Program-made: the position numbers and the translations under genes | Assembly (NCBI GenBank): GCA_030041215.1 | Contig: JASHOH010000070.1 | Coordinates: forward strand, 1-40,649 | Reading direction: 5' to 3' | Length of the DNA stretch: 40,649 bases | Source of the DNA: Candidatus Sulfotelmatobacter sp. | Lineage (GTDB): Bacteria; Acidobacteriota; Terriglobia; Terriglobales; Acidobacteriaceae | Shown: piece by piece, positions 33,257 through 40,649 of the stretch | How the letters are laid out: each line of letters opens with the position of its first letter | How positions within the stretch are numbered: the stretch's first letter is position 1 | Notes under the pieces: model-generated | Told to the model about the DNA's origin: nothing | What the model saw: the letters and a program-made list of their open reading frames with translations, nothing else | Databases searched by the model: none

Positions 33257-33625
33257 CTAAGGTTTGTTCAGACGCTTCCTGAATGCTGTCGGACTCACCC
33301 CAGAGAATTTCTCAAATTCACGGCTGAAGTGACTGCGATCGAGATTGCCCAGCTTGGCGCTGATCTCTTTGACGCTCAAGAAGGTTTCCGACAACAGTCT
33401 TTGTGCCTCTCTCATTCTCAATGTCCTCACGTACTGCGATGGCGACTGAGACATTTCAATCTTGAAAAGGTGAGAGAAGCGCGAACGAGACATATTCACC
33501 GAGCGCGCTAAGTCGGCGACCGATATACGCGAGCCCAGATTGGCATGTAAGCGTTCCACAGCGACCCGGATTCGGCGGTCCATTTGCGAGATCGATGCCA
33601 AAGTTGCGATATTGAATCGGCGCAC
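33257..33625 (-). CDS. Short AraC-family transcriptional regulator (DNA-binding domain only)
   Basis: 122 residues, almost all of it the double helix-turn-helix of AraC/XylS regulators: ISVADLARSVNMSRSRFSHLFKIEM, then SPSQYVRTLRMREAQRLL and the second HTH VKEISAKLGNLDRSHFSREF with the signature FEKFSGVSPTAFRKRL. It has only about 25 residues before the domain, so the usual ligand-binding N-terminal part is absent. An upstream start is unlikely because the frame ahead is unrelated. Such short forms occur naturally (as in SoxS or MarA), but it could also be a truncated gene. It is on the same strand as the HAF-repeat gene and 237 bases upstream of it. Confidence 0.85.
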   Translation of the reverse strand: MRRFNIATLASISQMDRRIRVAVERLHANLGSRISVADLARSVNMSRSRFSHLFKIEMSQSPSQYVRTLRMREAQRLLSETFLSVKEISAKLGNLDRSHFSREFEKFSGVSPTAFRKRLNKP

Positions 33626-33987
33626 ACCTCCGAATCTCCTGATGCCGGTTTCTGGCTCTTGTCAGCATTCACGGAGTCGTTGAGCCGCTCAGGAAAACTT
33701 TTACGCGATTGCGGAAGGGAGTATGTCGGCAGGTTGTAAATTCCTTGTCAAATATTGACTCCGCCGGTCGTCTGCCGCGCCTGGGCGATTGGGGGGAGCG
33801 GGCAACCCAGTTTCATCTTGCGGTCGGGAGGCGGTGCAACTTTGAATTGCTCTACCTCCCAAGACAGCCCACTACCCTCTCTTTCAATGGCGGCAGCAGC
33901 GCCGCAATTCGGCGTATACTGGTGCGTTTTAGCAATCATTAACTAATATCCTCCGCGCGTTCAGCGCATGAAAAGAAAGGATTCTCT
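33626..33987. other. Intergenic spacer between divergent genes, no gene seen
   Basis: This is the divergent promoter region of the AraC-type gene and the M20 peptidase gene. Small ORFs on both strands lack ribosome sites and family motifs. I see no strong promoter box. AAAGGA about eight bases before the peptidase ATG is the only clear signal. Confidence 0.5.
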
Positions 33988-35364
33988 ATGGCCTCCCCGG
34001 CAGTGGATTTTGCACGCGATAATCAGCAACGTTTCCTAGGTGAACTGAAAGATCTGCTTCGCATTCCCAGCGTAAGCACGCTGGAAGAACACAAATCTGA
34101 CGTCGAGAGAGCGGCCAACTTTGTCGCGGACGAGTTGCGGCGCATCGGCATGGAAAATGTCGAGGTCATCCCAACCAAAGGGCACCCGCTGCTTTATGCC
34201 GATTGGCTGCACGCCCCCGGCAAGCCCACGGTTTTGTGCTATGCGCACTACGACGTCCAACCGCCTGATCCGCTCGATGAATGGACGACGCCTCCGTTCG
34301 AGCCTACCGAGCGTAACAACAACATTTATGCACGCGGCGCTGTCGACGACAAAGGCCAGCTCTGGATGGAAGTGAAAGCGCTTGAGTCGCTGATGAAGAC
34401 GGGCAACGGCAAGCTGCCGATCAATGTCAAAGTGCTGTTCGAGGGCGAGGAGGAAGTTGGCGGCGAGTCGATCGCCGAATACGTGCGCAAACAGAAAGCC
34501 AAGCTGAAAGCTGATTTCGCTTTGGTGTGCGACACGGAACTGTTTGCTCCGAATCTGCCAACCCTGTGCGTCGGATTGCGCGGATTGGTTTATACCGAGA
34601 TTGAGGCCACGGGGCCTAAGGTCGATCTTCACTCTGGCGTGTACGGCGGCGCAGCACCGAATCCGTTTTTCGGATTGATCGAGATCATCAGCAAGCTGAA
34701 GGATTCGAAAGGCCACATTCTCATCCCCGGCTTTTACAAGGATGTGAAGCCGCCCAGCAAGGACGAACTGAAGGCGTGGAAGCGGCTTCCGTTCAACGAA
34801 GAGCATTATCGAAAGACGGAAGTGGGATCGAAAGTGCTCACCGGTGAGCCGGGCTATTCTGTCCTATATCGCACCTGGGCGCGACCGACGCTGGAAGTTC
34901 ATGGCATGCCGGGAGGGTTTATCGGCGCTGGTGCGAAAACCGTTATTCCTGCCAAGGCTAAGGCGAAGGTTTCGATGCGGCTGGTTCCGAACCAGGACCC
35001 GGATGACATTTTGAAAAAATATACGGCATCCGTGAAAAAGCTGACGCCTAAGGGCATTGAGACGAAAATTACGGTTCTCAGTAAAGGCCCGGCTAGCGTT
35101 GTGGATACAGACAATCCCTACATCAAGGCCGCGACTGAGGCGCTGCATGAAACCTTCAAGAAAGATACGGTGTTCATTCGCAGCGGCGGATCGATTCCCA
35201 TCGTCAACGATTTTTATCAGGCGTTGAATATTCCCAGCGTGATGATGGGATTCGGGCTGCCCGATGACAATCTGCACGCTCCGAACGAGAAATTCCACAT
35301 TCCCAACTTCTATCACGGGATTGAGACGATCTGTTTGTTCTTTGAGAAGCTGGGCGCGAAGTAA
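33988..35364 (+). CDS. M20-family dipeptidase/metallopeptidase
   Basis: 458 residues. The zinc ligands and catalytic acids of M20 enzymes are all visible: YAHYDVQPPDPLDEW (His and general-base Asp region), GAVDDKGQLW (bridging Asp), LFEGEEEVGGESI (Glu-Glu), CDTELFAPNLP (Asp) and the final LHAPNEKFHIPN (His). The lid domain (about 200-340) carries DLHSGVYGGAAPNP. The closest pattern is the dipeptidase/carnosinase-like M20A group that cleaves short peptides in the cytosol. No signal peptide. AAAGGA precedes the start. It stands alone. Confidence 0.93.
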   Translation: MASPAVDFARDNQQRFLGELKDLLRIPSVSTLEEHKSDVERAANFVADELRRIGMENVEVIPTKGHPLLYADWLHAPGKPTVLCYAHYDVQPPDPLDEWTTPPFEPTERNNNIYARGAVDDKGQLWMEVKALESLMKTGNGKLPINVKVLFEGEEEVGGESIAEYVRKQKAKLKADFALVCDTELFAPNLPTLCVGLRGLVYTEIEATGPKVDLHSGVYGGAAPNPFFGLIEIISKLKDSKGHILIPGFYKDVKPPSKDELKAWKRLPFNEEHYRKTEVGSKVLTGEPGYSVLYRTWARPTLEVHGMPGGFIGAGAKTVIPAKAKAKVSMRLVPNQDPDDILKKYTASVKKLTPKGIETKITVLSKGPASVVDTDNPYIKAATEALHETFKKDTVFIRSGGSIPIVNDFYQALNIPSVMMGFGLPDDNLHAPNEKFHIPNFYHGIETICLFFEKLGAK

Positions 35365-35376
35365 GAGGCAGCCAAA

Positions 35377-35406
35377 AGCGGGGACAGCCGAGGCGGTTGT
35401 CCCTAC
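35377..35406. repeat. Dispersed hairpin repeat, family B, copy 2
   Basis: AGCGGGGACAGCC, spacer, GGTTGTCCCTACA; arms GGGACA(A/G)CC pair. It begins 12 bases after the M20 peptidase stop, a typical position for a 3'-end hairpin. See copy 1 at 10161-10194. Confidence 0.75.
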
Positions 35407-35482
35407 ATGTTCTGTGCGAGTTCTCTACTGTGGACTCCATCGGCGAATCAGAGTAGCTTGGTTTCTGAGATCGTAGTCTCGA

Positions 35483-37210
35483 ATGGGCTCAGTGGATTTC
35501 TACAGCGCTGCTCAATATCTCTTGTTTCTTGTCATTGTGACCGCCCTGGTGAGGCCCTTGGGCGAATACATGGAGCGCGTTTTCGCCAGAGAGCCGACGA
35601 TCCTCGATCGCGTATGCCTTCCTGTTGAGCGGTTTATCTACCGCATTACCGCGGTTGATCCCAACGCCGAGATGACGGGTAAGGAATATGCGATTTGCTT
35701 TCTACTCTTTGGCCTTATCGGTACGTTTCTGCTGTATGTCATTCTGAGAATCCAACAATTTCTTCCCTGGTTTTTTCCGCGGTACCAAACGACGCCCTTA
35801 TCGCGAAATCTCGCTTTGAACACGGCGATCAGCTTCTCTACTACAACCACCTGGCAGGCATATGCCGGTGAGAACACCATGACTTACTTCAGCCAGATGA
35901 TGGGACTCTGCGCACAGAACTTCCTGGCAGGGGCGGCAGGACTGGCTGTTGGTGTTGCTTTTATCCGGGGTTTGGCCCGGCAATTGTCGAACACTCTGGG
36001 GAACTTCTGGGTTGATCTGACCCGATCCTTGCTCTGGATTCTTATGCCGGGAGCGTTGATTGGGGCCTTGCTGCTCGTGGCGCAAGGCGTTCCCATGAAC
36101 TTCAGTCACTATACGATCGCAACCACCGTCGAAGGTCAAAGGCAGATCATACCGCAAGGCCCCGTCGCCGCGCTGGAAATCATCAAGAACCTCGGCACAA
36201 ATGGCGGCGGCTTTTTCAATGCCAATGGAGCGCATCCCTACGAGAATCCCACGCCTTTCACGAACTTTCTCGAAATGTTGGCGATTGTCCTGTTGCCCGC
36301 GGCATTGACGAACACGTTCGGCCGCATGGTTCGCCAGCCTCGGCAAGGATGGCTTTTTTACTGGGTGATGGTTCTGTTCTTCTGTCTGGGTCTTCTGTAC
36401 GTTCATCACTTTGAGCAACGAGGAACCCCTGCCTTCAGCAAGGTCGATCTCCGGCACAGCCAAAAACAATCAGGCGGCAACATGGAAGGCAAGGAGGTGC
36501 GGTTCGGCATTGGGGGTTCCACGATGACGGCGGTTGTAACATCGAACACGGCCACGGGATCCTACAACTCCCAGGACGACAGCTACACGTCGCTCGGCGG
36601 CATGGTACTCCTCGTGAACATGCTTTTAGGCGAGGTGATTTTTGGAGGGCTCGGCAGCGGTCTCTACAGCATGGTCATGGCGGCCGCGATCGCGGTGTTT
36701 TTGGCGGGGCTCATGGTTGGGCGAACGCCGGAATATCTTGGCAAAAAAATCGGGCCTGCTGAAAACAAAATGATCGTGCTGTACGCATTGACCTCGTCTG
36801 TATTTATTCTGCCGCTCACGGCGATAGCTGTGAGTACTAAGGCAGGGCTGTCCGGCCTAACCACCAACAGCGGCCCTCACGGCTTCACCGGGATTCTGTT
36901 TGCTTACACTTCCTGCTTCGCAAATAACGGTCAAAGCTTTGGCGGCCTGAACGCAAACACTCCGTTTTACAACCTCACCACGGCCGTTGCGATGCTAGCC
37001 GGGCGCTTTGGCCTGGGTGTTCTGGCATTGGCTTTGGCGGCTCTTTTTGGCCGTCAGAGAAGTACTCCCAGCACAGTAGGAACTCTGCCAACCCATTCTT
37101 TTACGTTCGGGCTCCTTCTTTCCGCTTGTCTGGTTATCATCGTGGCGTTAAGCCATCTCCCGGCATTGGTTCTTGGCCCGGTGCTGGAACGACTCCTCTT
37201 AGGAGGATAA
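35483..37210 (+). CDS. kdpA: Potassium-transporting ATPase subunit A, without adjacent kdpB/kdpC
   Basis: 575 residues, about ten membrane helices. Diagnostic stretches: PLSRNLALNTAISFSTTTTW then QAYAGENTMTYFSQMMG; NLGTNGGGFFNANGAHPYEN followed by PTPFTNFLEM (the best conserved KdpA segment); GKKIGPAENKMIVLYALTS; and TSCFANNGQSFGGLNANTPF. KdpA is the potassium-selective channel-like subunit of the Kdp P-type ATPase, normally encoded as kdpFABC. Here no KdpB or KdpC follows: 90 bases later a DUF2254 gene starts. All helices and filter loops appear intact, so the gene itself is not broken. Its last codons contain AGGAGG (37201-37206), a strong ribosome site with no start codon after it. Confidence 0.95.
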   Translation: MGSVDFYSAAQYLLFLVIVTALVRPLGEYMERVFAREPTILDRVCLPVERFIYRITAVDPNAEMTGKEYAICFLLFGLIGTFLLYVILRIQQFLPWFFPRYQTTPLSRNLALNTAISFSTTTTWQAYAGENTMTYFSQMMGLCAQNFLAGAAGLAVGVAFIRGLARQLSNTLGNFWVDLTRSLLWILMPGALIGALLLVAQGVPMNFSHYTIATTVEGQRQIIPQGPVAALEIIKNLGTNGGGFFNANGAHPYENPTPFTNFLEMLAIVLLPAALTNTFGRMVRQPRQGWLFYWVMVLFFCLGLLYVHHFEQRGTPAFSKVDLRHSQKQSGGNMEGKEVRFGIGGSTMTAVVTSNTATGSYNSQDDSYTSLGGMVLLVNMLLGEVIFGGLGSGLYSMVMAAAIAVFLAGLMVGRTPEYLGKKIGPAENKMIVLYALTSSVFILPLTAIAVSTKAGLSGLTTNSGPHGFTGILFAYTSCFANNGQSFGGLNANTPFYNLTTAVAMLAGRFGLGVLALALAALFGRQRSTPSTVGTLPTHSFTFGLLLSACLVIIVALSHLPALVLGPVLERLLLGG

Positions 37211-37215
37211 GAGTC

Positions 37216-37235
37216 AAACCGATCCTACACGGTTT
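37216..37235. terminator. Small hairpin with AT-rich tail after kdpA
   Basis: AAACCG and CGGTTT pair across eight bases, followed by AATATAATT. The stem is short (six pairs), so it would be a weak terminator at best. It lies five bases after the kdpA stop. Confidence 0.35.
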
Positions 37236-37299
37236 AATATAATTCGGTCCCTGAGGGTCGAATGCTGAACCTGCTCGCAACTGCCAGGGAGTTGATGGG

Positions 37300-38685
37300 T
37301 TGACTCCAAAATTCCAACAAGAACCAAGCTCACAGCGGATGGTTGCCCCGCGTCCTACCAAGCTCCGTTCGCAGCGCGACATTAATCTTTGGCGGATCCC
37401 GCTGAAACTGTCTCTTGCGGCAGTTGGGCTATTCGCGGTCACGCTAATCCCGGACATCCTTGATAAATACGGAATCATTCACATTCCGTCGTGGTTCACG
37501 ATGGGCGGCATCGACGATGCACGCGCAATCCTGGGAGCGATGATGGGTGCAGTGGCGACCGTGCTGGCATTGATCTTCTCGGTTGCCCTGCTCGTACTCT
37601 CAATGGTTTCAACGCTGTTTGGCCCGCGCCTGCTCTATCGCTTCCTGCAGGATTGGGTTACTCAGGTCACGATCGGCCTATTCATGGGCACGTTCGTGTA
37701 CATCTGCCTCGTTTTCCTGGTTACGCATCAGGATCCACAATCGACGTTCATCCCTCAAGTCTCACTGATCACGAGTTGGGCGCTGGTCGTGCTTAGCTTT
37801 GGGTTCCTGGTGTACTACAGCCACCGGGTAGCGAAGTCAATCCAGAACCCGGACATGATCGGCGCGATTGTCGACGATCTATACGTCGCGGCAGGAAGCG
37901 CGCACTTGCCTGGACCTGACGAGGGTACCGGCCCTTTGCCAGACGATGATGCGGTTTTGCGCCAAGCCGAAAATGGGGCGACAGTGTCGTGCACGAAAAG
38001 CGGATATTTGCAGCACATCGATCATGGCGCGCTGGTGGCAGCAGCGCGCGCGGCGGACGCGCTCATCGTGCTCAAGTTTCGTCCGGGCCAGTTCGTCCTT
38101 CGCGGCGAGGCGCTCGGAGCGGTAGTCCCGGCAGACAAGATCGGCGTGATCGCGATGGCAATTGATCGGGAGGTTCACATCGGCCGTCACCGCACCCTTA
38201 CACAAGATAGCGAGTTCGGCATTGCACAAGTGGTTGAGATTGCGATCCGGGCGCTGTCTCCCGCCATCAACGATACGTACACCGGCGTTGCATGCGTTGA
38301 CTGGCTTGCCGACGCCCTCCTTACTCTGGCTGAGCGCCCACCGCTTGAAGGGAATTGGTACGATACCACCGGTCGGCTCCGGGTATGGATGCCGGCGGTG
38401 CGGCTGGAACGCCTTGCCAAACTCGCGTTTGATCAAATCCGCCAAGCGTCCGCAGCAACGCCGGCTGTGTTGATCCGCCAGCTCGAGGCAGTCCGTCGGC
38501 TGGCGCCGCGACTGCCGAATGCTTGCCGTCAAACGCTGTCAGAAGAAGCAGAAGCGATTCTCGAAACAGGCAGCGCGTTAGTAGGCGTCGATCGCCGAGA
38601 CCTCGAAGCGGCTCACCGCCGGGCGCGGGCCACACTCGATGAGCTGCCTCGGGAGCGGGAGGAGAGCGTCAAGGCACCCGTGTAG
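37300..38685 (+). CDS. DUF2254 membrane protein
   Basis: About 460 residues, as expected for DUF2254. Four N-terminal membrane helices (LKLSLAAVGLFAVTLIPDIL; ILGAMMGAVATVLALIFSVA; VTIGLFMGTFVYICLVFLV; LITSWALVVLSFGFLVYY) precede a soluble domain. The family-typical segments are SGYLQHIDHGALVAAA, PGQFVLRGEALGAV, RTLTQDSEFGIAQVVEIAIR and ALSPAINDTYTG. The role is unknown in the literature I recall; a barrel-sandwich-like part suggests ligand or ion sensing. Start uncertain: TTG 37300 follows AGGGAG, but ATG 37339 is also possible. It lies between kdpA and an outer-membrane barrel gene, all on one strand. Confidence 0.88.
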   Translation: MTPKFQQEPSSQRMVAPRPTKLRSQRDINLWRIPLKLSLAAVGLFAVTLIPDILDKYGIIHIPSWFTMGGIDDARAILGAMMGAVATVLALIFSVALLVLSMVSTLFGPRLLYRFLQDWVTQVTIGLFMGTFVYICLVFLVTHQDPQSTFIPQVSLITSWALVVLSFGFLVYYSHRVAKSIQNPDMIGAIVDDLYVAAGSAHLPGPDEGTGPLPDDDAVLRQAENGATVSCTKSGYLQHIDHGALVAAARAADALIVLKFRPGQFVLRGEALGAVVPADKIGVIAMAIDREVHIGRHRTLTQDSEFGIAQVVEIAIRALSPAINDTYTGVACVDWLADALLTLAERPPLEGNWYDTTGRLRVWMPAVRLERLAKLAFDQIRQASAATPAVLIRQLEAVRRLAPRLPNACRQTLSEEAEAILETGSALVGVDRRDLEAAHRRARATLDELPREREESVKAPV

Positions 38686-38760
38686 GACCGCGTCAGCGAA
38701 TCACAGTCGTCACTCTTCCTTATCATCTGCGCGCCTAAGGGTCTGTCGTCGAGGGAGCTA

Positions 38761-39564
38761 TTGCGCAATCAACTGGTCATCGCGGGCCTATGGCTGTCTT
38801 GGATTCCTTTTGGGGCCATTTCGCTGTACGGCCAGGATCAAACAGGCGCCCACAGCACGCAGCCCGTGATTAACACAGATCGCCCGGCCATCACCGATTC
38901 GAGCGTGGTGGTCCCGAGAAGCGATCTGCTATTCGAGAATGGATTCACAGAAACCGGCAACCAGGGACAGCGCAGCTTCGACTTTCCAGAAACTCTTATC
39001 CGCTTTGGGCTCACCTCGAAGACCGAATTGCGTTTCACCGTTCCAGATTATTTTCAGAACTTCAACGCGGGACGCAGCTTTGCTTCTGGATGGGGCGATG
39101 TCAGCCTGGGTATGAAGCAGCAGCTCGTAGCAACGTCGGCAGGCTTTGATGCTTCACTAATTGTCATGCTGAGTCTGCCGACCGAAGCGGACGGCATATC
39201 GAGTCATGGCTATGACCCACAGTTCCTGTTGCCCTGGTCGCACCCGATCTCCAAAAATTGGACCTCCGCAGGCATGTTTTCGCTGTTCTGGCCCACCCAA
39301 AGCGCTGGTCGCAATCTGACGGGCCAACCCAGCTTTCTGCTGGACCGGCAGATTACGCATCGATGGGACAGCTTTATCGAGTACGCAGGTGATTTTCCGC
39401 AGCGTGGCACTCCTCAGCATCTCCTGCATCTAGGTACGTCTCTTAAGATCACATCCAACCAGCAGTTGGACTTTCATATCGGCTTTGGCCTTTCCTCGGC
39501 AGCCGTGGATCACTTCATCGGATTTGGCTATTCCTTCCAAGTTCCCGGCATTCAGCTCCGGTGA
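38761..39564 (+). CDS. Outer-membrane beta-barrel protein (transporter/MetA-like family)
   Basis: 267 residues. TTG start preceded by GAGGGAG three bases away. Signal peptide MRNQLVIAGLWLSWIPFGAI ending LYGQ. The mature protein opens INTDRPAITDSSVVVPRSDL, then alternates strands with aromatic ends (LLFENGFTETG, TLIRFGLTSKTELRFTVPDY, WGDVSLGMKQQLV, FDASLIVMLSLPTE). The final residues are FIGFGYSFQVPGIQLR. This is the plan of the 'transporter' family PF13557-like barrels (often named for phenol meta-pathway genes). The role in uptake is not proven for the family. It is 75 bases after the DUF2254 gene and is probably in the same transcript. Confidence 0.8.
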   Translation: MRNQLVIAGLWLSWIPFGAISLYGQDQTGAHSTQPVINTDRPAITDSSVVVPRSDLLFENGFTETGNQGQRSFDFPETLIRFGLTSKTELRFTVPDYFQNFNAGRSFASGWGDVSLGMKQQLVATSAGFDASLIVMLSLPTEADGISSHGYDPQFLLPWSHPISKNWTSAGMFSLFWPTQSAGRNLTGQPSFLLDRQITHRWDSFIEYAGDFPQRGTPQHLLHLGTSLKITSNQQLDFHIGFGLSSAAVDHFIGFGYSFQVPGIQLR

Positions 39565-39978
39565 TCGGCGCCGAGCGATCAATAGAGCGATCAAGAAACA
39601 AATACTGCAAAGGGTTCTGTCCGGCCAAATCTCGATTGCTTCTGCTGAATCGCTGCTGTAAGCTAGTTGCGCTCTAGCGATTCTCCCGTCTCTTTTTTCC
39701 CTTGTCCGTAATCTGCTGATGTGCTGCAATGCATGTGCTACCGAAAGCGCTCGGGTACAGAGCCATACAACATATAGTGTTATATTGCTTGACCCCGGCC
39801 CCATTTCGCCATTACAGTTGCTTAAATTTGTGCCCGCCGCAGCCAGCCTCTGGCGGAGCGAATCTGAATACGCATACTTCCGGCGAAAGAGGAATCAGCC
39901 TGATTAACAGGCAGAAGAGTGCAGCAACCAAGAAAACCGGCCACGGAAACACCGGCCACTGCCTTCAAGGAGTTCACG
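39565..39978. other. Intergenic spacer before smc, no gene seen
   Basis: Several short ORFs cross this stretch, none with a ribosome site or family motif. Visible features are a small stem GCCTG-ATTAA-CAGGC (39898-39912), a direct repeat ACCGGCCAC (about 39936 and 39951), and an AT-rich island CATATAGTGTTATATTG (about 39772-39788) that could hold the smc promoter. AAGGAG sits eight bases before the smc start. Confidence 0.5.
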
Positions 39979-40649
39979 TTGCTTAAACTGAAGCGGCTTC
40001 AGATTCTCGGGTTCAAATCGTTTTGCGACCGCACCGATCTCAAGTTTCACGGCGATGGCATTGCTGCCATCATCGGACCGAACGGCTGCGGCAAATCAAA
40101 TATCGCCGACGCCATCTCGTGGGTACTGGGCGAGCAGTCGGCCAAAACCCTGCGCGGCTCGCGCATGGAAGATGTGATCTTCGCCGGCACGCGCGACCGC
40201 AAACCCACCGGCATGGCGGAAGTGTCACTGACGCTGATTAATCCGGAAGAATATTCGGGCGATGCGAACGCTCCAACGGAAATCGATATTCAAGATGAAC
40301 TGCCCAGCAGTGCGTCCCCTCTGAGCGCCAATGCTCCCGATCACGATTGGGATGAAGCCGCGATTCGCGCGCAGGCTGCCGAAGAAACCGAGCGCGCCGT
40401 CGAAGATGCGCAGCCCGGCAGGACCGAAGAGGTCGAGGTACCGCGCTCGAAAGTCACGATGATTTCTGCCGCCTTCCCCGATGACGAGCCGGTGTTTTCT
40501 TTGCCAAACGGAATGCTCGCGACGGTCACGCCGATTTCGTCGGCCAGTGTTTCGACGCCGCAGGTCGTTCTAAAAATTCGCCGGCGCAAGTTTAATCAGC
40601 AGCAATTTCACGCTGGAGAAATCATCGTCACGCGGCGGCTGTTCCGCTC
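39979..40649 (+). CDS. smc: Chromosome segregation ATPase SMC, N-terminal part (runs off the window)
   Basis: Starts at TTG 39979 with AAGGAG eight bases ahead. The frame is open to the window end (223 codons). [20 protein letters not shown] is the standard SMC opening, followed by the Walker A loop [16 protein letters not shown] (33-40) and [20 protein letters not shown] then [19 protein letters not shown]. After that, where other SMCs reach the TRRLxR strand within about 20 residues, this one has about 100 extra residues (about 95-195). The extra part is rich in Asp, Glu, Ala and Pro, and only then comes [11 protein letters not shown] (around 213-223). SMC forms the condensin-like complex with ScpA/ScpB. 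The coiled coil and Walker B lie outside. Confidence 0.95.
   Translation, partial: MLKLKRLQILGFKSFCDRTDLKFHGDGIAAIIGPNGCGKSNIADAISWVLGEQSAKTLRGSRMEDVIFAGTRDRKPTGMAEVSLTLINPEEYSGDANAPTEIDIQDELPSSASPLSANAPDHDWDEAAIRAQAAEETERAVEDAQPGRTEEVEVPRSKVTMISAAFPDDEPVFSLPNGMLATVTPISSASVSTPQVVLKIRRRKFNQQQFHAGEIIVTRRLFR

Noticed and set aside
34036-34806. A 256-residue minus-strand frame across the M20 peptidase gene
   Set aside because: Shadow of the real gene; no ribosome site and no family pattern.
39729-39986. An 85-residue frame before smc
   Set aside because: It overlaps the smc start region, lacks a ribosome site and has no conserved features.

Overview
The window looks like a piece of a chromosome from an Acidobacteriota (Terriglobia/Koribacter-like) bacterium. 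This is inferred from the moderately GC-rich coding style, the mixture of housekeeping genes, exported FecR, HAF-repeat and GTVF-repeat proteins, and dispersed hairpin repeats of a kind I associate with that phylum. No rRNA is present, so the assignment is inference.

Layout. 1-114: last codons of an IS1182-like transposase. 0.3-12.1 kb: mostly housekeeping genes: dinB, a ketopantoate-reductase-like protein, a zinc-ribbon membrane protein, two exported GerW/YtfJ-like proteins, glgA, rsmA, a Memo-like protein, a FecR-domain surface protein, a small exported protein coupled to ruvC, and a phosphofructokinase with PPi-type active-site residues. 12.1-13.0 kb: an esterase. 13.06-24.83 kb: ten consecutive minus-strand genes. 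In transcription order they are a pseudo-HAD/fatty acyl reductase fusion, an SDR reductase, a polysaccharide-pyruvyl-transferase-like protein, an acyl-activating enzyme, an enoyl-CoA hydratase, an acyl carrier protein, a second acyl-activating enzyme, a diacylglycerol-kinase-type lipid kinase, a membrane-anchored thioredoxin and a VKOR. This set can be read as one unusual lipid pathway (activate acyl, load on ACP, reduce, attach to glycerol or sugar, phosphorylate), and it is the best candidate for an undescribed system. A 172-nt region with several nested helices lies just upstream of its first gene.

25.2-30.1 kb: a PiT phosphate transporter, a coiled-coil membrane protein and a large histidine-rich membrane-TPR protein. 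30.4-33.6 kb: thiO, a broken GTVF-repeat gene, a HAF-repeat/TIG exported protein and a short AraC-type regulator. 34-39.6 kb: an M20 peptidase, a kdpA with no kdpB/kdpC next to it, a DUF2254 membrane protein and an outer-membrane beta-barrel. 39.98 kb to the end: the start of smc, with a long acidic insertion in its head domain.

Several families of small palindromic repeats sit in the spacers: GGTCCCT...CGGGATGACA hairpins, GGGACAGC/GCTGTCCC hairpins, and a CCACAGAGGCACAGAG inverted pair. All function calls come from reading motifs in the translated sequence; no database search was run.
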